DNA of 64,000 nucleotides from Shinella sp. CPCC 101442 (GTDB taxonomy: Bacteria > Pseudomonadota > Alphaproteobacteria > Rhizobiales > Rhizobiaceae): contig NZ_JALIQS010000001.1 in NCBI RefSeq assembly GCF_024704725.1, positions 124,001 through 188,000 of the forward strand, in the 5' to 3' direction. This document shows, piece after piece, positions 37,083 to 45,582 of this stretch. The number at the start of each line of letters is the position of its first letter. Positions within the stretch are counted from its first letter, which is position 1. The notes under the pieces are model-generated. The model was not told where the DNA came from. It made no database searches and saw only the letters and a list, made by a program, of their open reading frames with translations. A program made the position numbers and the translations under genes.

Positions 37083-39200
37083 ATGGTATTGAAGACTTCC
37101 GCACCGCGCAAGGGCGGCCCCGGCCGGGGCACCGGGCCTGAGGGCATCGACACGATCCCGCTACGCTATGGCGATGACCCCTATGTCTGGGCCTGCTGGC
37201 TCTATTACGAAGACGGCATGACGCAGGGCGAGATCGCCTCGGCGATGGGCGTCTCGCGCGCCACCGTCAACAGCTACCTCGCCGATGCCCGCGAAAAGGG
37301 CATCGTCAACATCTCCATCGAGCCCGCCCGCCTCGCCTCTCTCACCATCGCGCAGGAACTGAAGCGCCATTTCGGCCTCGCCGACTGCCTCGTCGTGCCA
37401 AACGGCGACGATTCACGTCCACTGATCGGCCGGCTGGGCGCTGCCGGCGCGCAGGCGCTTTCCAAGATGATCAAGTCCGGCGACACGCTCGCCGTCGCCT
37501 GGGGCCGCACGATCCTTTCGGTCGGCGAACATCTCGAAATGGGCTCCCTGCAGGACGTCACCGTCGTACAGGCGACCGGTGGCACCACCGCGAGCTTCGC
37601 CTACACGCCGGAACTGACCACCGCCGCCGTTGCGCGTGCCATCTCCGCGCGCTGCGTCAACATCACCGCACCCGCCGTCGTCGCCTCCGCGCAGATGCAC
37701 GACATGCTGCTGGCCGAGCCGCTGATCCGCGAGCAGTTCGATACGCTCGCGCGTGCCAACCGCATCGTCTTCGGCATCTCGTCGCTGCGCCCCAATTCGA
37801 CGATCCACACCAGCGGCTTCTTCGAATCCGTACCCCTGCAGCACTATCTCGCCAAGGGCGCCGCCGGCGTGCTCGCCGGCCGCTTCATCGACGAACGTGG
37901 CCGTCCCGTCGCCGGTCCACTCGACGACCGCACCATCGGCATCTCGCTCGAAATGCTGCGCGGCATCGGCACGCGCGTCGCCGTGGCCGGCGGCTTCGAC
38001 AAGGTACCGGCCCTCCTCGCCGCCCTGCGCGGCGGCTATGTCAATGTGCTTGTAACGGATGCGGCAACAGGCGCCGGCATTCTCCGCGCCGATGGCGTCA
38101 CCAGTCTCGACGGCAAGCTTTCGCAACGCCAGAAAAGCACGCCGGTCGCCAACAGCTATCGCAGCCATGTCAAGAAATTCCTCAACAATCCCAATGATGT
38201 AGTCGAAGAGATGCTGGACGGCCTGATCGCCGCGCACAGGCCTTACCTCCAGCCGATCGGCACCTCCCACCGCGCCCTCGTCGCCCGCAACGGCCCGCGC
38301 CCCGGCAAGGTCGGCCTCGTCATCGGCGGCGGCACGGGACATGAACCCTGCTTCGTCGGGTATGTCGGCAAGGGGCTTGCCGATGCGGTGGCGCTCGGCA
38401 ACATTTTCTCCTCCCCCCCGCCCGACCCGATCGTGAAATGCGCCGTGGCGGCCTCCGGTGGTGCGGGCGTACTGTTCGTCTACGGCAACTATGCCGGCGA
38501 CGTAATGAATTTCGAGATGGCCGCAGAGCTTGCCGAGGAACGGGGCATCCCGATCCGCACGGTTCTGACCACCGATGACATCGCCTCCTCGCCCGTCGAG
38601 GACAAGGAGGGACGACGCGGCGTTGCCGGAAATTTCTTCGTCTTCAAGGTGGCGGGTGCTGCCTGCGATCTCGGCATGACGCTTGGCGAATGCGAGGCCG
38701 TCACCCGCAAGGCGAACGACCGTACCTATACGGTCGGGGTCGCGCTCGAATCCTGCTCCATGCCGCAGACACGGCGGCACAACTTCGAAATCGGCCCCGA
38801 TGACATGGAACTCGGCATGGGCATCCATGGCGAGCCCGGCGTATCGCGCGAGCGCGTGCGCACCGCCGACGAGATTGTCGATGCGATCATGGACAACATC
38901 TTCAAGGAGATGAAGGCCGAGCCCGGCGACAAGGTGGCGGTTCTCGTCAACTCCTTCGGCGCCACGCCGTTGATGGAGCTCTACATCCTCTACCGCCGGG
39001 TAGAGCAGCGGCTCGCCGCCAAGAACATCCAAATCGAGGCGAACTGGGTGGGGCACTACTGCACTTCGCTCGACATGGTCGGCGCCTCCATCTCGATCCT
39101 GCATCTCGACCGTCAGCTGACCGGGCTTTTGCACCATCCGTGCCGGACGGCGATCCTGACCATCCATGCGCCTGAAGCGGACGAAGCGGCAAAGGGCTGA
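37083..39200 (+). CDS. SorC-type transcriptional regulator fused to DhaK
   Basis: A 705-aa two-part protein in one uninterrupted frame. Residues about 35-75 hold a helix-turn-helix (MTQGEIASAMGVSRATVNSY); about 85-340 is a SorC/DeoR-type sugar-binding domain (SGDTLAVAWGRTI, FGISSL, GVLAGRFIDERG, VAVAGGFDKVPAL). A linker near 345-360 leads to a full DhaK domain, about 361-690, that keeps all catalytic positions: H420 in GGGTGHEPC, D473 in GNYAGDVMN and H582 in GIHGEPGV. ATG at 37083 is preferred over 37017. It lies behind a terminator and 28 bp before a second dhaL. It probably senses the ketose directly and controls the upstream operon. Databases name similar fusions bifunctional regulator/DhaK. 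Confidence 0.93.
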   Translation: MVLKTSAPRKGGPGRGTGPEGIDTIPLRYGDDPYVWACWLYYEDGMTQGEIASAMGVSRATVNSYLADAREKGIVNISIEPARLASLTIAQELKRHFGLADCLVVPNGDDSRPLIGRLGAAGAQALSKMIKSGDTLAVAWGRTILSVGEHLEMGSLQDVTVVQATGGTTASFAYTPELTTAAVARAISARCVNITAPAVVASAQMHDMLLAEPLIREQFDTLARANRIVFGISSLRPNSTIHTSGFFESVPLQHYLAKGAAGVLAGRFIDERGRPVAGPLDDRTIGISLEMLRGIGTRVAVAGGFDKVPALLAALRGGYVNVLVTDAATGAGILRADGVTSLDGKLSQRQKSTPVANSYRSHVKKFLNNPNDVVEEMLDGLIAAHRPYLQPIGTSHRALVARNGPRPGKVGLVIGGGTGHEPCFVGYVGKGLADAVALGNIFSSPPPDPIVKCAVAASGGAGVLFVYGNYAGDVMNFEMAAELAEERGIPIRTVLTTDDIASSPVEDKEGRRGVAGNFFVFKVAGAACDLGMTLGECEAVTRKANDRTYTVGVALESCSMPQTRRHNFEIGPDDMELGMGIHGEPGVSRERVRTADEIVDAIMDNIFKEMKAEPGDKVAVLVNSFGATPLMELYILYRRVEQRLAAKNIQIEANWVGHYCTSLDMVGASISILHLDRQLTGLLHHPCRTAILTIHAPEADEAAKG

Positions 39201-39228
39201 GGCCGCTTGTGCCCTAGGGGAGGAAGAC

Positions 39229-39864
39229 ATGTCGGAAACTGCCGCACGGGTGCTTGCCCGGATGTTCGAACGGATGTCCAGGGTGATCGAAACGGAAAAG
39301 GACCGCCTTTCCGAACTCGACGGCGCCATCGGCGACGGCGACCATGGCATCACCATGTCGATCGGCTTCAAGGCGGTGACGGCGGCACTGGCCGCGCTTG
39401 ATCTTGAAAGTGCAAGCCCTTCCGACGTGATGTCGACGGCGGCAAGCGGCTTCCTCGACGCCGTCGGCGCCTCCACCGGCCCGCTCTATGCAACAGGCTT
39501 TCGCCGCGCCGGGCAGGCGCTTGCGGGCTGCGACCAGCTCGATCTTGCGGCCTGCCGAGACATGCTCAGCGCGATTTCCGAGGGCATCCGCGACCGCGGC
39601 AAGGCGCAGCGCGGCGACAAGACGATGCTCGACGTCTGGCTGCCCGCCGCGGAGGCTGCCGCGACAGCCGTTGCCGCTCACCGCCAGAAACCCGAATTCT
39701 GGAAGGCCGTGGAAGCCGCCGCAGAGAACGGCGCTGCCGCCACCGCCACCATGGTTGCCACCAAGGGCCGCGCCGCCCGCCTGCGCGAACGCTCGCTCGG
39801 CCATACCGACCCGGGCGCCGCCTCCGCCGCCATGCTGATCAAGGCGATGGCTGCGACGCTCTAG
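39229..39864 (+). CDS. dhaL: Second DhaL subunit
   Basis: A 211-aa DhaL paralogue of the gene at 36305. The Mg ligands D31, D36 and D38 are kept in ELDGAIGDGDHG, with GASTGPLYATGF, RGDKTMLDVWLP and the terminal RERSLGHTDPGAASAAM. GGGGAGGA precedes the ATG, 28 bp after the SorC-DhaK stop, so this DhaL is probably the partner of the fused DhaK domain. Its TAG stop lies within the CTAG at which the decayed IS481 element begins; the length is still normal, so the insertion did not truncate it noticeably. Confidence 0.92.
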   Translation: MSETAARVLARMFERMSRVIETEKDRLSELDGAIGDGDHGITMSIGFKAVTAALAALDLESASPSDVMSTAASGFLDAVGASTGPLYATGFRRAGQALAGCDQLDLAACRDMLSAISEGIRDRGKAQRGDKTMLDVWLPAAEAAATAVAAHRQKPEFWKAVEAAAENGAAATATMVATKGRAARLRERSLGHTDPGAASAAMLIKAMAATL

Positions 39865-40620
39865 GTGTTTGGTCCTGATATTTGGCGGGTTGGAGCGAGC
39901 CTGAATCTTTCGGGTTCTTTTGTCCAGACGCTCAAGATGTAATCATACGGCGTGAGGCCTGTCAGGTCTTGAGCCGCCTGCGAAATTGTTGTCGAGACGA
40001 AATCGCCTATGTGTCTGCGGAGGTGATCGTAGCTGTCGGAGTGATATTGTTTGACGGTTGCCTCCTTGATCGTCCGATTCATCCGCTCGACCTGGCCGTT
40101 TGTCCATGGATGCCTGGGTTTGGTCAGCCGATGCTCGATGCCATGTCGTCAGCATGCCCGATCGAACGGATGCCCCCAGAACCGGGCGGCTGGCCCGTTG
40201 CAGTTCTTCGGGATGTCCGCGAACTGAATTCCGCTGTCGGTTAACATCGTGCGGATCTCGAAGGGTACAGCAGCAACCGGCGCATCCAGGAAGTGTGACG
40301 CCGTTCGGGTGGCTGCTCGCTCGGCCAGGTCGACGTGAAAATAGCCGGTTGCATAGGCCTTGAACTTCTTTCTCGGCGGTTTATCACCATCGACCTCCGG
40401 CAATCTCGAAATCCCATGGCGTTGCAGACATCGATGCAATGACGAGCGCGTCAGATGCGGGATTGTCGGCTGGAGGGCTTAGAGGCAATCATCCAGCACC
40501 AGCAACATGTGCTGCCGGAACGCAACGATGACCGCCTCCTCTTCTGCACTGACAACAGTTGAACGCGGCTCCTGCGAGCGCGGTCGTGACGTGTTTGGCC
40601 CATAGTGCTTCCTTCCATTC
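39861..40620 (-). pseudogene. Decayed IS481-family transposase (IS relic)
   Basis: Fragments of an IS481-type DDE transposase lie in order on the minus strand: SAEEEAVIVAFRQHML near 40500-40560, SLHRCLQRHGISRLPE near 40400-40440, KFKAYATGYFHVDLAE, then LTDSGIQFADIPKN, HRLTKPRHPWTNGQVERMNR near 40075-40140, and LTPYDYILSVWTKEPERFRL near 39890-39940. Damage is plain: an in-frame TAA at 40479-40481, about 25 residues missing after VDLAE, and frame changes near 40150 and 39975. The intact gene would be about 950 bp. The element tip TGTTTGGTCC starts at 39866, directly after TCTAGG, matching the CTAG target preference known for IS481. Not functional. Confidence 0.85.
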
Positions 40621-41033
40621 CATGGAAAAGATTGCACCATCAAATACAGGGACTAAACACTGAAGATCGTCCCCACTCGGCAATCGGATACAACGTCACG
40701 ATTGCCATGCACAATCCCGATGACAAAATCAGCCGGTCATCGTGATCAAAGCCGGAAAATTCCAAATCCCGGCGGCCCAAACCTGGGACTCAGTGCTAAA
40801 CCATATTTCTCTCTCATGCAGTTGGGGTTCGAGGGCATGCCGCTTCCCGGGGAGCAATGGCACACTGTTTCAAGCCGTTCGCCGATATGATCACCCTCCA
40901 CAGAGACTTTCCCCTTTACATATGCAACTGCCGTTGCCGCGGTAGACAGTTACCATCGTCGGTGAACCATGCACGCCCGACCGAGCTCATAGAGACCACG
41001 GCTCCCGCACCCGACCGCGGCTTTGCTTTTTCA
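40621..41033. other. Gene-free stretch beside the IS relic
   Basis: About 410 bp with no convincing gene, promoter or repeat. GC content looks lower and composition more mixed than in neighbouring genes, and the short open frames (for example 40702-40890) have no recognisable sequence. It is probably more insertion-element debris or remains of a gene broken by the insertion. The right end of the IS relic could not be located here. Confidence 0.4.
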
Positions 41034-41918
41034 TCACGCGGGGCAGACCGTGATGCGCATGGAGACACTCAGGCTTTCGGCCGGTTCCAGCACCCTGAGC
41101 CCATGGTCCTGCGGTTCACCGGGCAGGTTGAAAGCATCCACGGGATGCGTCACCGGCTCGAAGCAGATGAAATCCGCATCCGCGGCAGGGGAAAAGACGA
41201 CGTACCGGTTCAGCGGCTCGCTCGTCTCGATATCCGCCGCCAGGCCCTTCCCCGGCCAGGCGATCCGCGCCTTGCCGTTCCAGCCGTCGAACCAGTTGTT
41301 GATCCACCGGGCCGGGAGAAGCCGGGGCCGGTTGAAATCCATGTCCGGATGCATGCCAACGGGCTCGCGGCCCTTCGAAAGATGATCGGCCTGCTCCAGC
41401 CAGACGTCCGTAGCCGCGGCGGCAAGCGTCGTATCCGCATCGCGCACGAACCAGGGATGGAAGCCTGCGCCGTAAGGTAGCCGGATGGCTGCGCGGTTGG
41501 TGACGTCGAGCGTCATGACGAGCCCGGCATCGACGAGACGATACGTCGCGGTCGCATCAAAACGGAATGGCCCCGGCCCCTCGGCCGCGAGCGCCAGGCT
41601 TATGAAATCCCCTCCCTCCGCTGCCACGCGCCATGGAGATGAAAAACCGCTGCCGTGGAGGGGATAGGCCTCTGTGTCCATGTTGCGGGACAATGCGTGG
41701 AAGTCGCCATTGAAGGAGAAGCCACCGCCGGAAACACGTCCGGAAAAGGGCACGAGCAAGATGTTGGATAGGGCAAAGGGATGAGCCGTCCCGGGATCGA
41801 CTGCCCGAAAGATCGGCTGCCAGTCCGCCCCATGCAACACGTCGAACGCCGCCAACCCGGCGCCGAGATCAGGCCGCACGGTGATGCGCGCCCTGCCGTT
41901 GGAAAGCGAAACCGTCAT
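41034..41918 (-). CDS. Aldose 1-epimerase family protein
   Basis: A 294-aa cytosolic mutarotase-like protein with the galactose mutarotase beta-sandwich. Visible elements are LSNGRARITVRPDLGAGLAA at the start, LHGSGFSSPWRV with the substrate-binding His, YGAGFHPWFVRD with the catalytic-type His, and FICFEPVTHPVDAFN with a late Glu. It interconverts alpha and beta anomers of an imported sugar. Its start touches the stop of the SDR gene upstream (shared base 41918), so it is the last gene of the long minus-strand sugar operon. Confidence 0.88.
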   Translation of the reverse strand: MTVSLSNGRARITVRPDLGAGLAAFDVLHGADWQPIFRAVDPGTAHPFALSNILLVPFSGRVSGGGFSFNGDFHALSRNMDTEAYPLHGSGFSSPWRVAAEGGDFISLALAAEGPGPFRFDATATYRLVDAGLVMTLDVTNRAAIRLPYGAGFHPWFVRDADTTLAAAATDVWLEQADHLSKGREPVGMHPDMDFNRPRLLPARWINNWFDGWNGKARIAWPGKGLAADIETSEPLNRYVVFSPAADADFICFEPVTHPVDAFNLPGEPQDHGLRVLEPAESLSVSMRITVCPA

Positions 41919-42673
41919 TACCAGCCGCCATCAACGGCTATGTTCTGGCCGGAGATCATGTCGGATGCCGGCGAGACGAGGAAATGCACCAGTTCCGCAA
42001 CGTCCTCCGGCTGGATACGTGCCTTCAGCGACTGGTTTTCGAGAATCCAGTCGTTGTAGGCCTGCAGCCGGTCGGCAAAGACACGCGCCTCCGCCTCCGA
42101 CACCACCGCGCCGGGGGAGACCGCATTGACGCGCACGCCATGCGGGCCGAGTTCGCGCGCAAGCGACTTCGTCAGCCCCAGCATCGCGCCCTTGGAAGCG
42201 ACATAGGGCACATATCCGTCCCAGCGACCGTTCAGCGTTACCGAGCAGAAATTGACGATCTTGCCGTAACCCCTGCCCTTCATGGCCGGCGCGACGGCGC
42301 GGGCCAGCGCGAAGGCGGCGGAGGAGTTGACGCGGACCTGATCCTCGTATTCCTCGAGCGAGAACGCCTCGAAGGGCTTGTTGATGATGAGCGCGGCGTT
42401 GTTAATGAGGATATCGATGCCGCCGTGCTCGCGCGCGAGCACGAACACACGCCTTTCCGCAGCGGCGAGGTCGTTCAGGTCCTCGCCGATATAGACTGCC
42501 TTACCGGTGTACGCCCGGGCCGTTTCGGCAGCGAATTCCTCGCCGCCGCCGGTGTCCGGACGGTCGAGCAGCAGCAGGCTCGCCCCGGCACGCGCAAGCC
42601 GGTTTGCCTGGGCGCGGCCGAGCGTGCCGAGCGCGCCGGTGAGAAGGACGGTCTTTCCTGTCAGCTCTGTCAT
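41918..42673 (-). CDS. Short-chain dehydrogenase in the acid-sugar cluster
   Basis: A 251-aa classical SDR: LLTGALGTLGRAQANRLARAG at about residues 10-30, NNAALIINKPF, FCSVTLNGRWDGYV and YVASKGAML hold cofactor and catalytic residues, and SGQNIAVDGGW ends the protein. By context it oxidises an aldose or a deoxy-ketoacid intermediate (in L-fucose and L-rhamnose diketo pathways an SDR acts on the 2-keto-3-deoxy acid). It lies 7 bp after the ATPase gene and overlaps the epimerase by 1 nt. Confidence 0.88.
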   Translation of the reverse strand: MTELTGKTVLLTGALGTLGRAQANRLARAGASLLLLDRPDTGGGEEFAAETARAYTGKAVYIGEDLNDLAAAERRVFVLAREHGGIDILINNAALIINKPFEAFSLEEYEDQVRVNSSAAFALARAVAPAMKGRGYGKIVNFCSVTLNGRWDGYVPYVASKGAMLGLTKSLARELGPHGVRVNAVSPGAVVSEAEARVFADRLQAYNDWILENQSLKARIQPEDVAELVHFLVSPASDMISGQNIAVDGGW

Positions 42674-42680
42674 TGTCTCC

Positions 42681-43412
42681 TCACAGAAGCGCGTGAACCT
42701 CGTCGATGGAGGTTTCGGACGTGGGCTTGTCGAACACGATCTCGCCGCGGGCCATGGCTACGATCCGGTCGCAGGACTGGAAGACATGCTGCATGTTGTG
42801 CGAGATGAAGATACCGGTCAGCCCCTGTGCCTTCAGGCCCCGCACGAAACCGATGACCTTGTCGGTCTCCTTGACGGAGAGATGGTTGGTCGGCTCGTCA
42901 AGGATCAGCACCTTGGACTTGAAATGCATGGCACGCGCGATTGCGACACCCTGCCGCTGACCGCCGGAAAGCTCACCGACGAGTGCATCCGGCGAACGCA
43001 GGTGCAGATCGACATCGGCGATGGCCTGCACGCTTTCGGCGCGCATGCGCTTCTGGTCCATGATGCCGATGCCGAAGAGCGACCATTTCATCGGCTCGCG
43101 ACCGATGAAGAGATTTCGGGCGATCGACATGGTAGGCACCATGGAATTGTACTGGTAGATCGTCTCCAGCCCATGACGCATCGCGTCCTTGGGGCTGCGC
43201 AGTTCGACCTTCCTGCCTTCGATCAGCACCTCGCCGGAATCCTGATGGTGGACACCGGAGAGGATCTTGATGAGCGTCGATTTGCCCGCCCCATTGTCGC
43301 CCACCAACCCGACGGTCTCGCCGGGATGGATGGTGAGGTTGACGCTCTTCAGCGCGTGCACGCCGCTGTACCATTTCTGCAGGTTGCGGCATTCGATGAC
43401 CGGCGTCGTCAC
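42681..43412 (-). CDS. Sugar ABC transporter ATP-binding protein, single-domain (FrcA-like)
   Basis: A 243-aa ABC ATPase with one domain rather than the duplicated RbsA type. Walker A is GDNGAGKSTLIKILSG, the signature LSGGQRQGVAIARAM, and Walker B LILDEPTNHLSVKE. The GTG start at 43412 overlaps the permease stop (GTGA). It is a close paralogue of the ATPase at 50106 (compare IETIYQY and ETIYQYNS, FIGREP, DEPTNHLSVKET), so the two transporters probably arose by duplication. Confidence 0.92.
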   Translation of the reverse strand: MTTPVIECRNLQKWYSGVHALKSVNLTIHPGETVGLVGDNGAGKSTLIKILSGVHHQDSGEVLIEGRKVELRSPKDAMRHGLETIYQYNSMVPTMSIARNLFIGREPMKWSLFGIGIMDQKRMRAESVQAIADVDLHLRSPDALVGELSGGQRQGVAIARAMHFKSKVLILDEPTNHLSVKETDKVIGFVRGLKAQGLTGIFISHNMQHVFQSCDRIVAMARGEIVFDKPTSETSIDEVHALL

Positions 43413-44392
43413 TTGTGCGCCTCCACCTTGATCTTGCGGGAAAGCTTGCCCATCCAGGCATTGGCGATGACAGCGAACATGGTGAGCACGCCGATGGCGA
43501 ACTTGAACCAGTTGGCATCGACGCGCGAGAGAACCAGACCATTGTCGATCGTGCGGATCAGCAGCGTGCCGATGATCGCGCCGAAGACCGTGCCTATGCC
43601 GCCCGCCAGCGCCGTGCCGCCGATGACCGCGGCCGCGACCGCCTGCAGCTCCAGCCCCTCGCCGATGGAGGGGAGCGGCGAACCGAGACGCAGCACCTGC
43701 AAGAGGCCGGCGAACCCCGCCAGCACGGAGCAGAGCATGAAGCAGGCGATCTTGACGCGCTTGACGGGGATGCCCATCGAGGCGGCCGCCTCGTTGAAGC
43801 CGCCGGCTGCACGGATCCAGTTGCCGAAATTGGTGAGCGACAGCATGGCCCCGACCAGCGCCGCAATGCCGACGAACCAGACGAAGGACATACGGAACAG
43901 CGCGCCCTGCCAGATATAGTCCGTGAAGAGCCAGGTCGGCAGGTCGGAGGGTAGCAACGGCGGGAAGCCGCCGGAGATGACGATGGTCAGCGAACGCGCG
44001 ATGAACAGCATGCCGAGCGTGGTGATGAAGCTCGGGATCGCGAATTGCAACGTGACATAGCCGTTGATGAAGCCGATCACCGCGCAGACCAGAAGCCCCA
44101 GCAGAACCGCGCCCGTGAAGGGTACTCCGCCGTTCAGCATCACGGCCATAGACATCGGCATCAGCGCGAAGACCGACCCGACCGACAGATCGAACTCGCC
44201 GCAGATCATCAGGATCGTCACGCCGATGGCGACGAGCGCCATTTCCGGCAGCAAGCCCATGACGCCGCGCACGTTCTCGAAGGAGAGCAGGATGCCGTTC
44301 GACTTCACCTGGAAAACGGCCAGGAGAACGATCAGCAGAGCGAGGCCGGCGAGTTCCGGCTTGTCGAGATAGATTTTCAGAAACCGCTTCAT
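43409..44392 (-). CDS. Sugar ABC transporter permease (FrcC/RbsC-like)
   Basis: A 327-aa permease with about nine helices. EMALVAIGVTILMICGEFDLSVGS near residue 50, IPSFITTLGMLFIARS and RAAGGFNEAAASMGIPVKRVK (ATPase-contact loop) are typical. The ATG at 44392 starts with MKRFLKIYLDKPELAG; the frame open to 44491 overlaps a hairpin and is rejected. It is a paralogue of the permease at 50865, sharing GEFDLSVGSVFxL and GGFPP. It overlaps the ATPase gene by 4 nt. Confidence 0.92.
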   Translation of the reverse strand: MKRFLKIYLDKPELAGLALLIVLLAVFQVKSNGILLSFENVRGVMGLLPEMALVAIGVTILMICGEFDLSVGSVFALMPMSMAVMLNGGVPFTGAVLLGLLVCAVIGFINGYVTLQFAIPSFITTLGMLFIARSLTIVISGGFPPLLPSDLPTWLFTDYIWQGALFRMSFVWFVGIAALVGAMLSLTNFGNWIRAAGGFNEAAASMGIPVKRVKIACFMLCSVLAGFAGLLQVLRLGSPLPSIGEGLELQAVAAAVIGGTALAGGIGTVFGAIIGTLLIRTIDNGLVLSRVDANWFKFAIGVLTMFAVIANAWMGKLSRKIKVEAHK

Positions 44393-44410
44393 GAACCGCC
44401 ACTTATGGTT

Positions 44411-44440
44411 CGGCGTCTCGCCTTCCGGGACAAGACGCCG
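44411..44440 (-). other. Hairpin between binding-protein and permease genes
   Basis: CGGCGTCT (44411-44418) and AGACGCCG (44433-44440) form a perfect 8-bp stem around a 14-nt loop, in the 70-bp gap after the binding-protein stop. It lacks a T-run and probably protects the upstream message. Confidence 0.5.
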
Positions 44441-44462
44441 GTTGCGTGTCGGGTGCGCCGGA

Positions 44463-45437
44463 TCAGCGCAGGCCCTGCTTTGCCATTTCAAGAATGATCG
44501 GAACGTCTTTCGGCGTAACGATGCCCTGCCCGGTGTCGATGTCGGAGGGCGTCAACCCGGCCGTCTTCCACAGATAGGCCTGCATGACGGGCATGAAGCC
44601 CTGCATGTAGGGCTGCTGGTCGACCTGCACCTGCACATAGCCAGCCTCCATCTGCTGGAGCACTTCCGGCACGAGATCGAAACCGCCGAGCAGAACCTTG
44701 CCGGGCTCGATGCCCCTATCCTTCAGCACCTTGGCGACGCCAGCGTGCCAGTAGCCCGTATCGAAATAGGCCGTCGTGTTGGGGTTGGCATTGAGATATG
44801 CACCGATACGGTCGGCGGTCAGCGCAAGGTCGGTCGCAGAATCGATGCGCGTAATGGTGATCTCGCGATCGGTGTGCGCGGCCTTGTACTCTTCGAGGAA
44901 CTTCATCACACCGCCGGCGCGCTGTTCGGACCAGGTCTGGCCGGGCGCATTCACGCCGACCAGCAGGTTGAGCGGGCCGTCCTTCGGAAAGTTCTCCGAC
45001 TGCGCTTTGGCGAGCGAATAGCCGGCTGCGGTAAAGCCCTGGCCGATGAAGGCTTTACGGGCATTGCCCTTGGCGCCTTCGCTGTCATCGACATTGACGG
45101 CGAGAACGAGGATGCCGGCATCGACCGCTTCCTGGATCACATTGTCATAGGCCTTGTTGTCGACGATCGCGACAAAGATCGCATCCGGCTTGGAAGCAAT
45201 CGCCGCCTGAAGGTTGGCGACGGCCTGTTCGACGGCTCCTTCCGTCTGCGTGAGGATCAGCTGGCATGAGGCACCGACCTTCTCGCAGGCATCGTCATAG
45301 CCCTTTTTGACCGACTGCCAGAAGGTGTTGGAAGCGGACGAGTGGCTGATGAAGGCGATGTTGAGCCCTTCGGCGCTGGCGCCGGAAGCCATGAATGCCA
45401 GCCCGAGGGCTGTTCCCGTTATCAATTTTCGGATCAT
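44463..45437 (-). CDS. Sugar ABC substrate-binding protein
   Basis: A 324-aa periplasmic binding protein, Peripla_BP_4 type. The signal peptide spans residues 1-21, with cleavage likely after GASA. The mature start GLNIAFISHSSASNTFWQSV followed by KGYDDACEKVGASCQLILTQ, with two Cys that may form a disulfide, parallels the binding protein at 51897 (SFWQSIKRGMDDACAQF..CQLIF). GGGAGG precedes the ATG at 45437. Perfect hairpins lie on both sides. The ligand is probably a sugar or sugar acid used by the adjacent dehydratases. Confidence 0.92.
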   Translation of the reverse strand: MIRKLITGTALGLAFMASGASAEGLNIAFISHSSASNTFWQSVKKGYDDACEKVGASCQLILTQTEGAVEQAVANLQAAIASKPDAIFVAIVDNKAYDNVIQEAVDAGILVLAVNVDDSEGAKGNARKAFIGQGFTAAGYSLAKAQSENFPKDGPLNLLVGVNAPGQTWSEQRAGGVMKFLEEYKAAHTDREITITRIDSATDLALTADRIGAYLNANPNTTAYFDTGYWHAGVAKVLKDRGIEPGKVLLGGFDLVPEVLQQMEAGYVQVQVDQQPYMQGFMPVMQAYLWKTAGLTPSDIDTGQGIVTPKDVPIILEMAKQGLR

Positions 45438-45505
45438 GATGCGTACCTCCCGTTGAACATCGATCGTTGTGTCCGGCGCTCCTTCACGCCGTCGCGGAAC
45501 TCCAC

Positions 45506-45525
45506 CCGGGACCTTGCAGTCCCGG
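45506..45525 (-). other. Hairpin upstream of the binding-protein gene
   Basis: CCGGGAC and GTCCCGG form a perfect 7-bp stem with a 6-nt loop in the 145-bp gap between the dehydratase and binding-protein genes. No T-run is present. The gap holds nothing else recognisable. Confidence 0.45.
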
Positions 45526-45582
45526 CAATCTTCAGAAAATCGCGCAGATGCCGTCCGCGCGCAGGCAAGACACCCGAAGGCC

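Noticed and set aside
40702-40945. Two overlapping open frames beside the IS relic
   Set aside because: No ribosome binding site, no known sequence and composition unlike neighbouring genes; likely debris.
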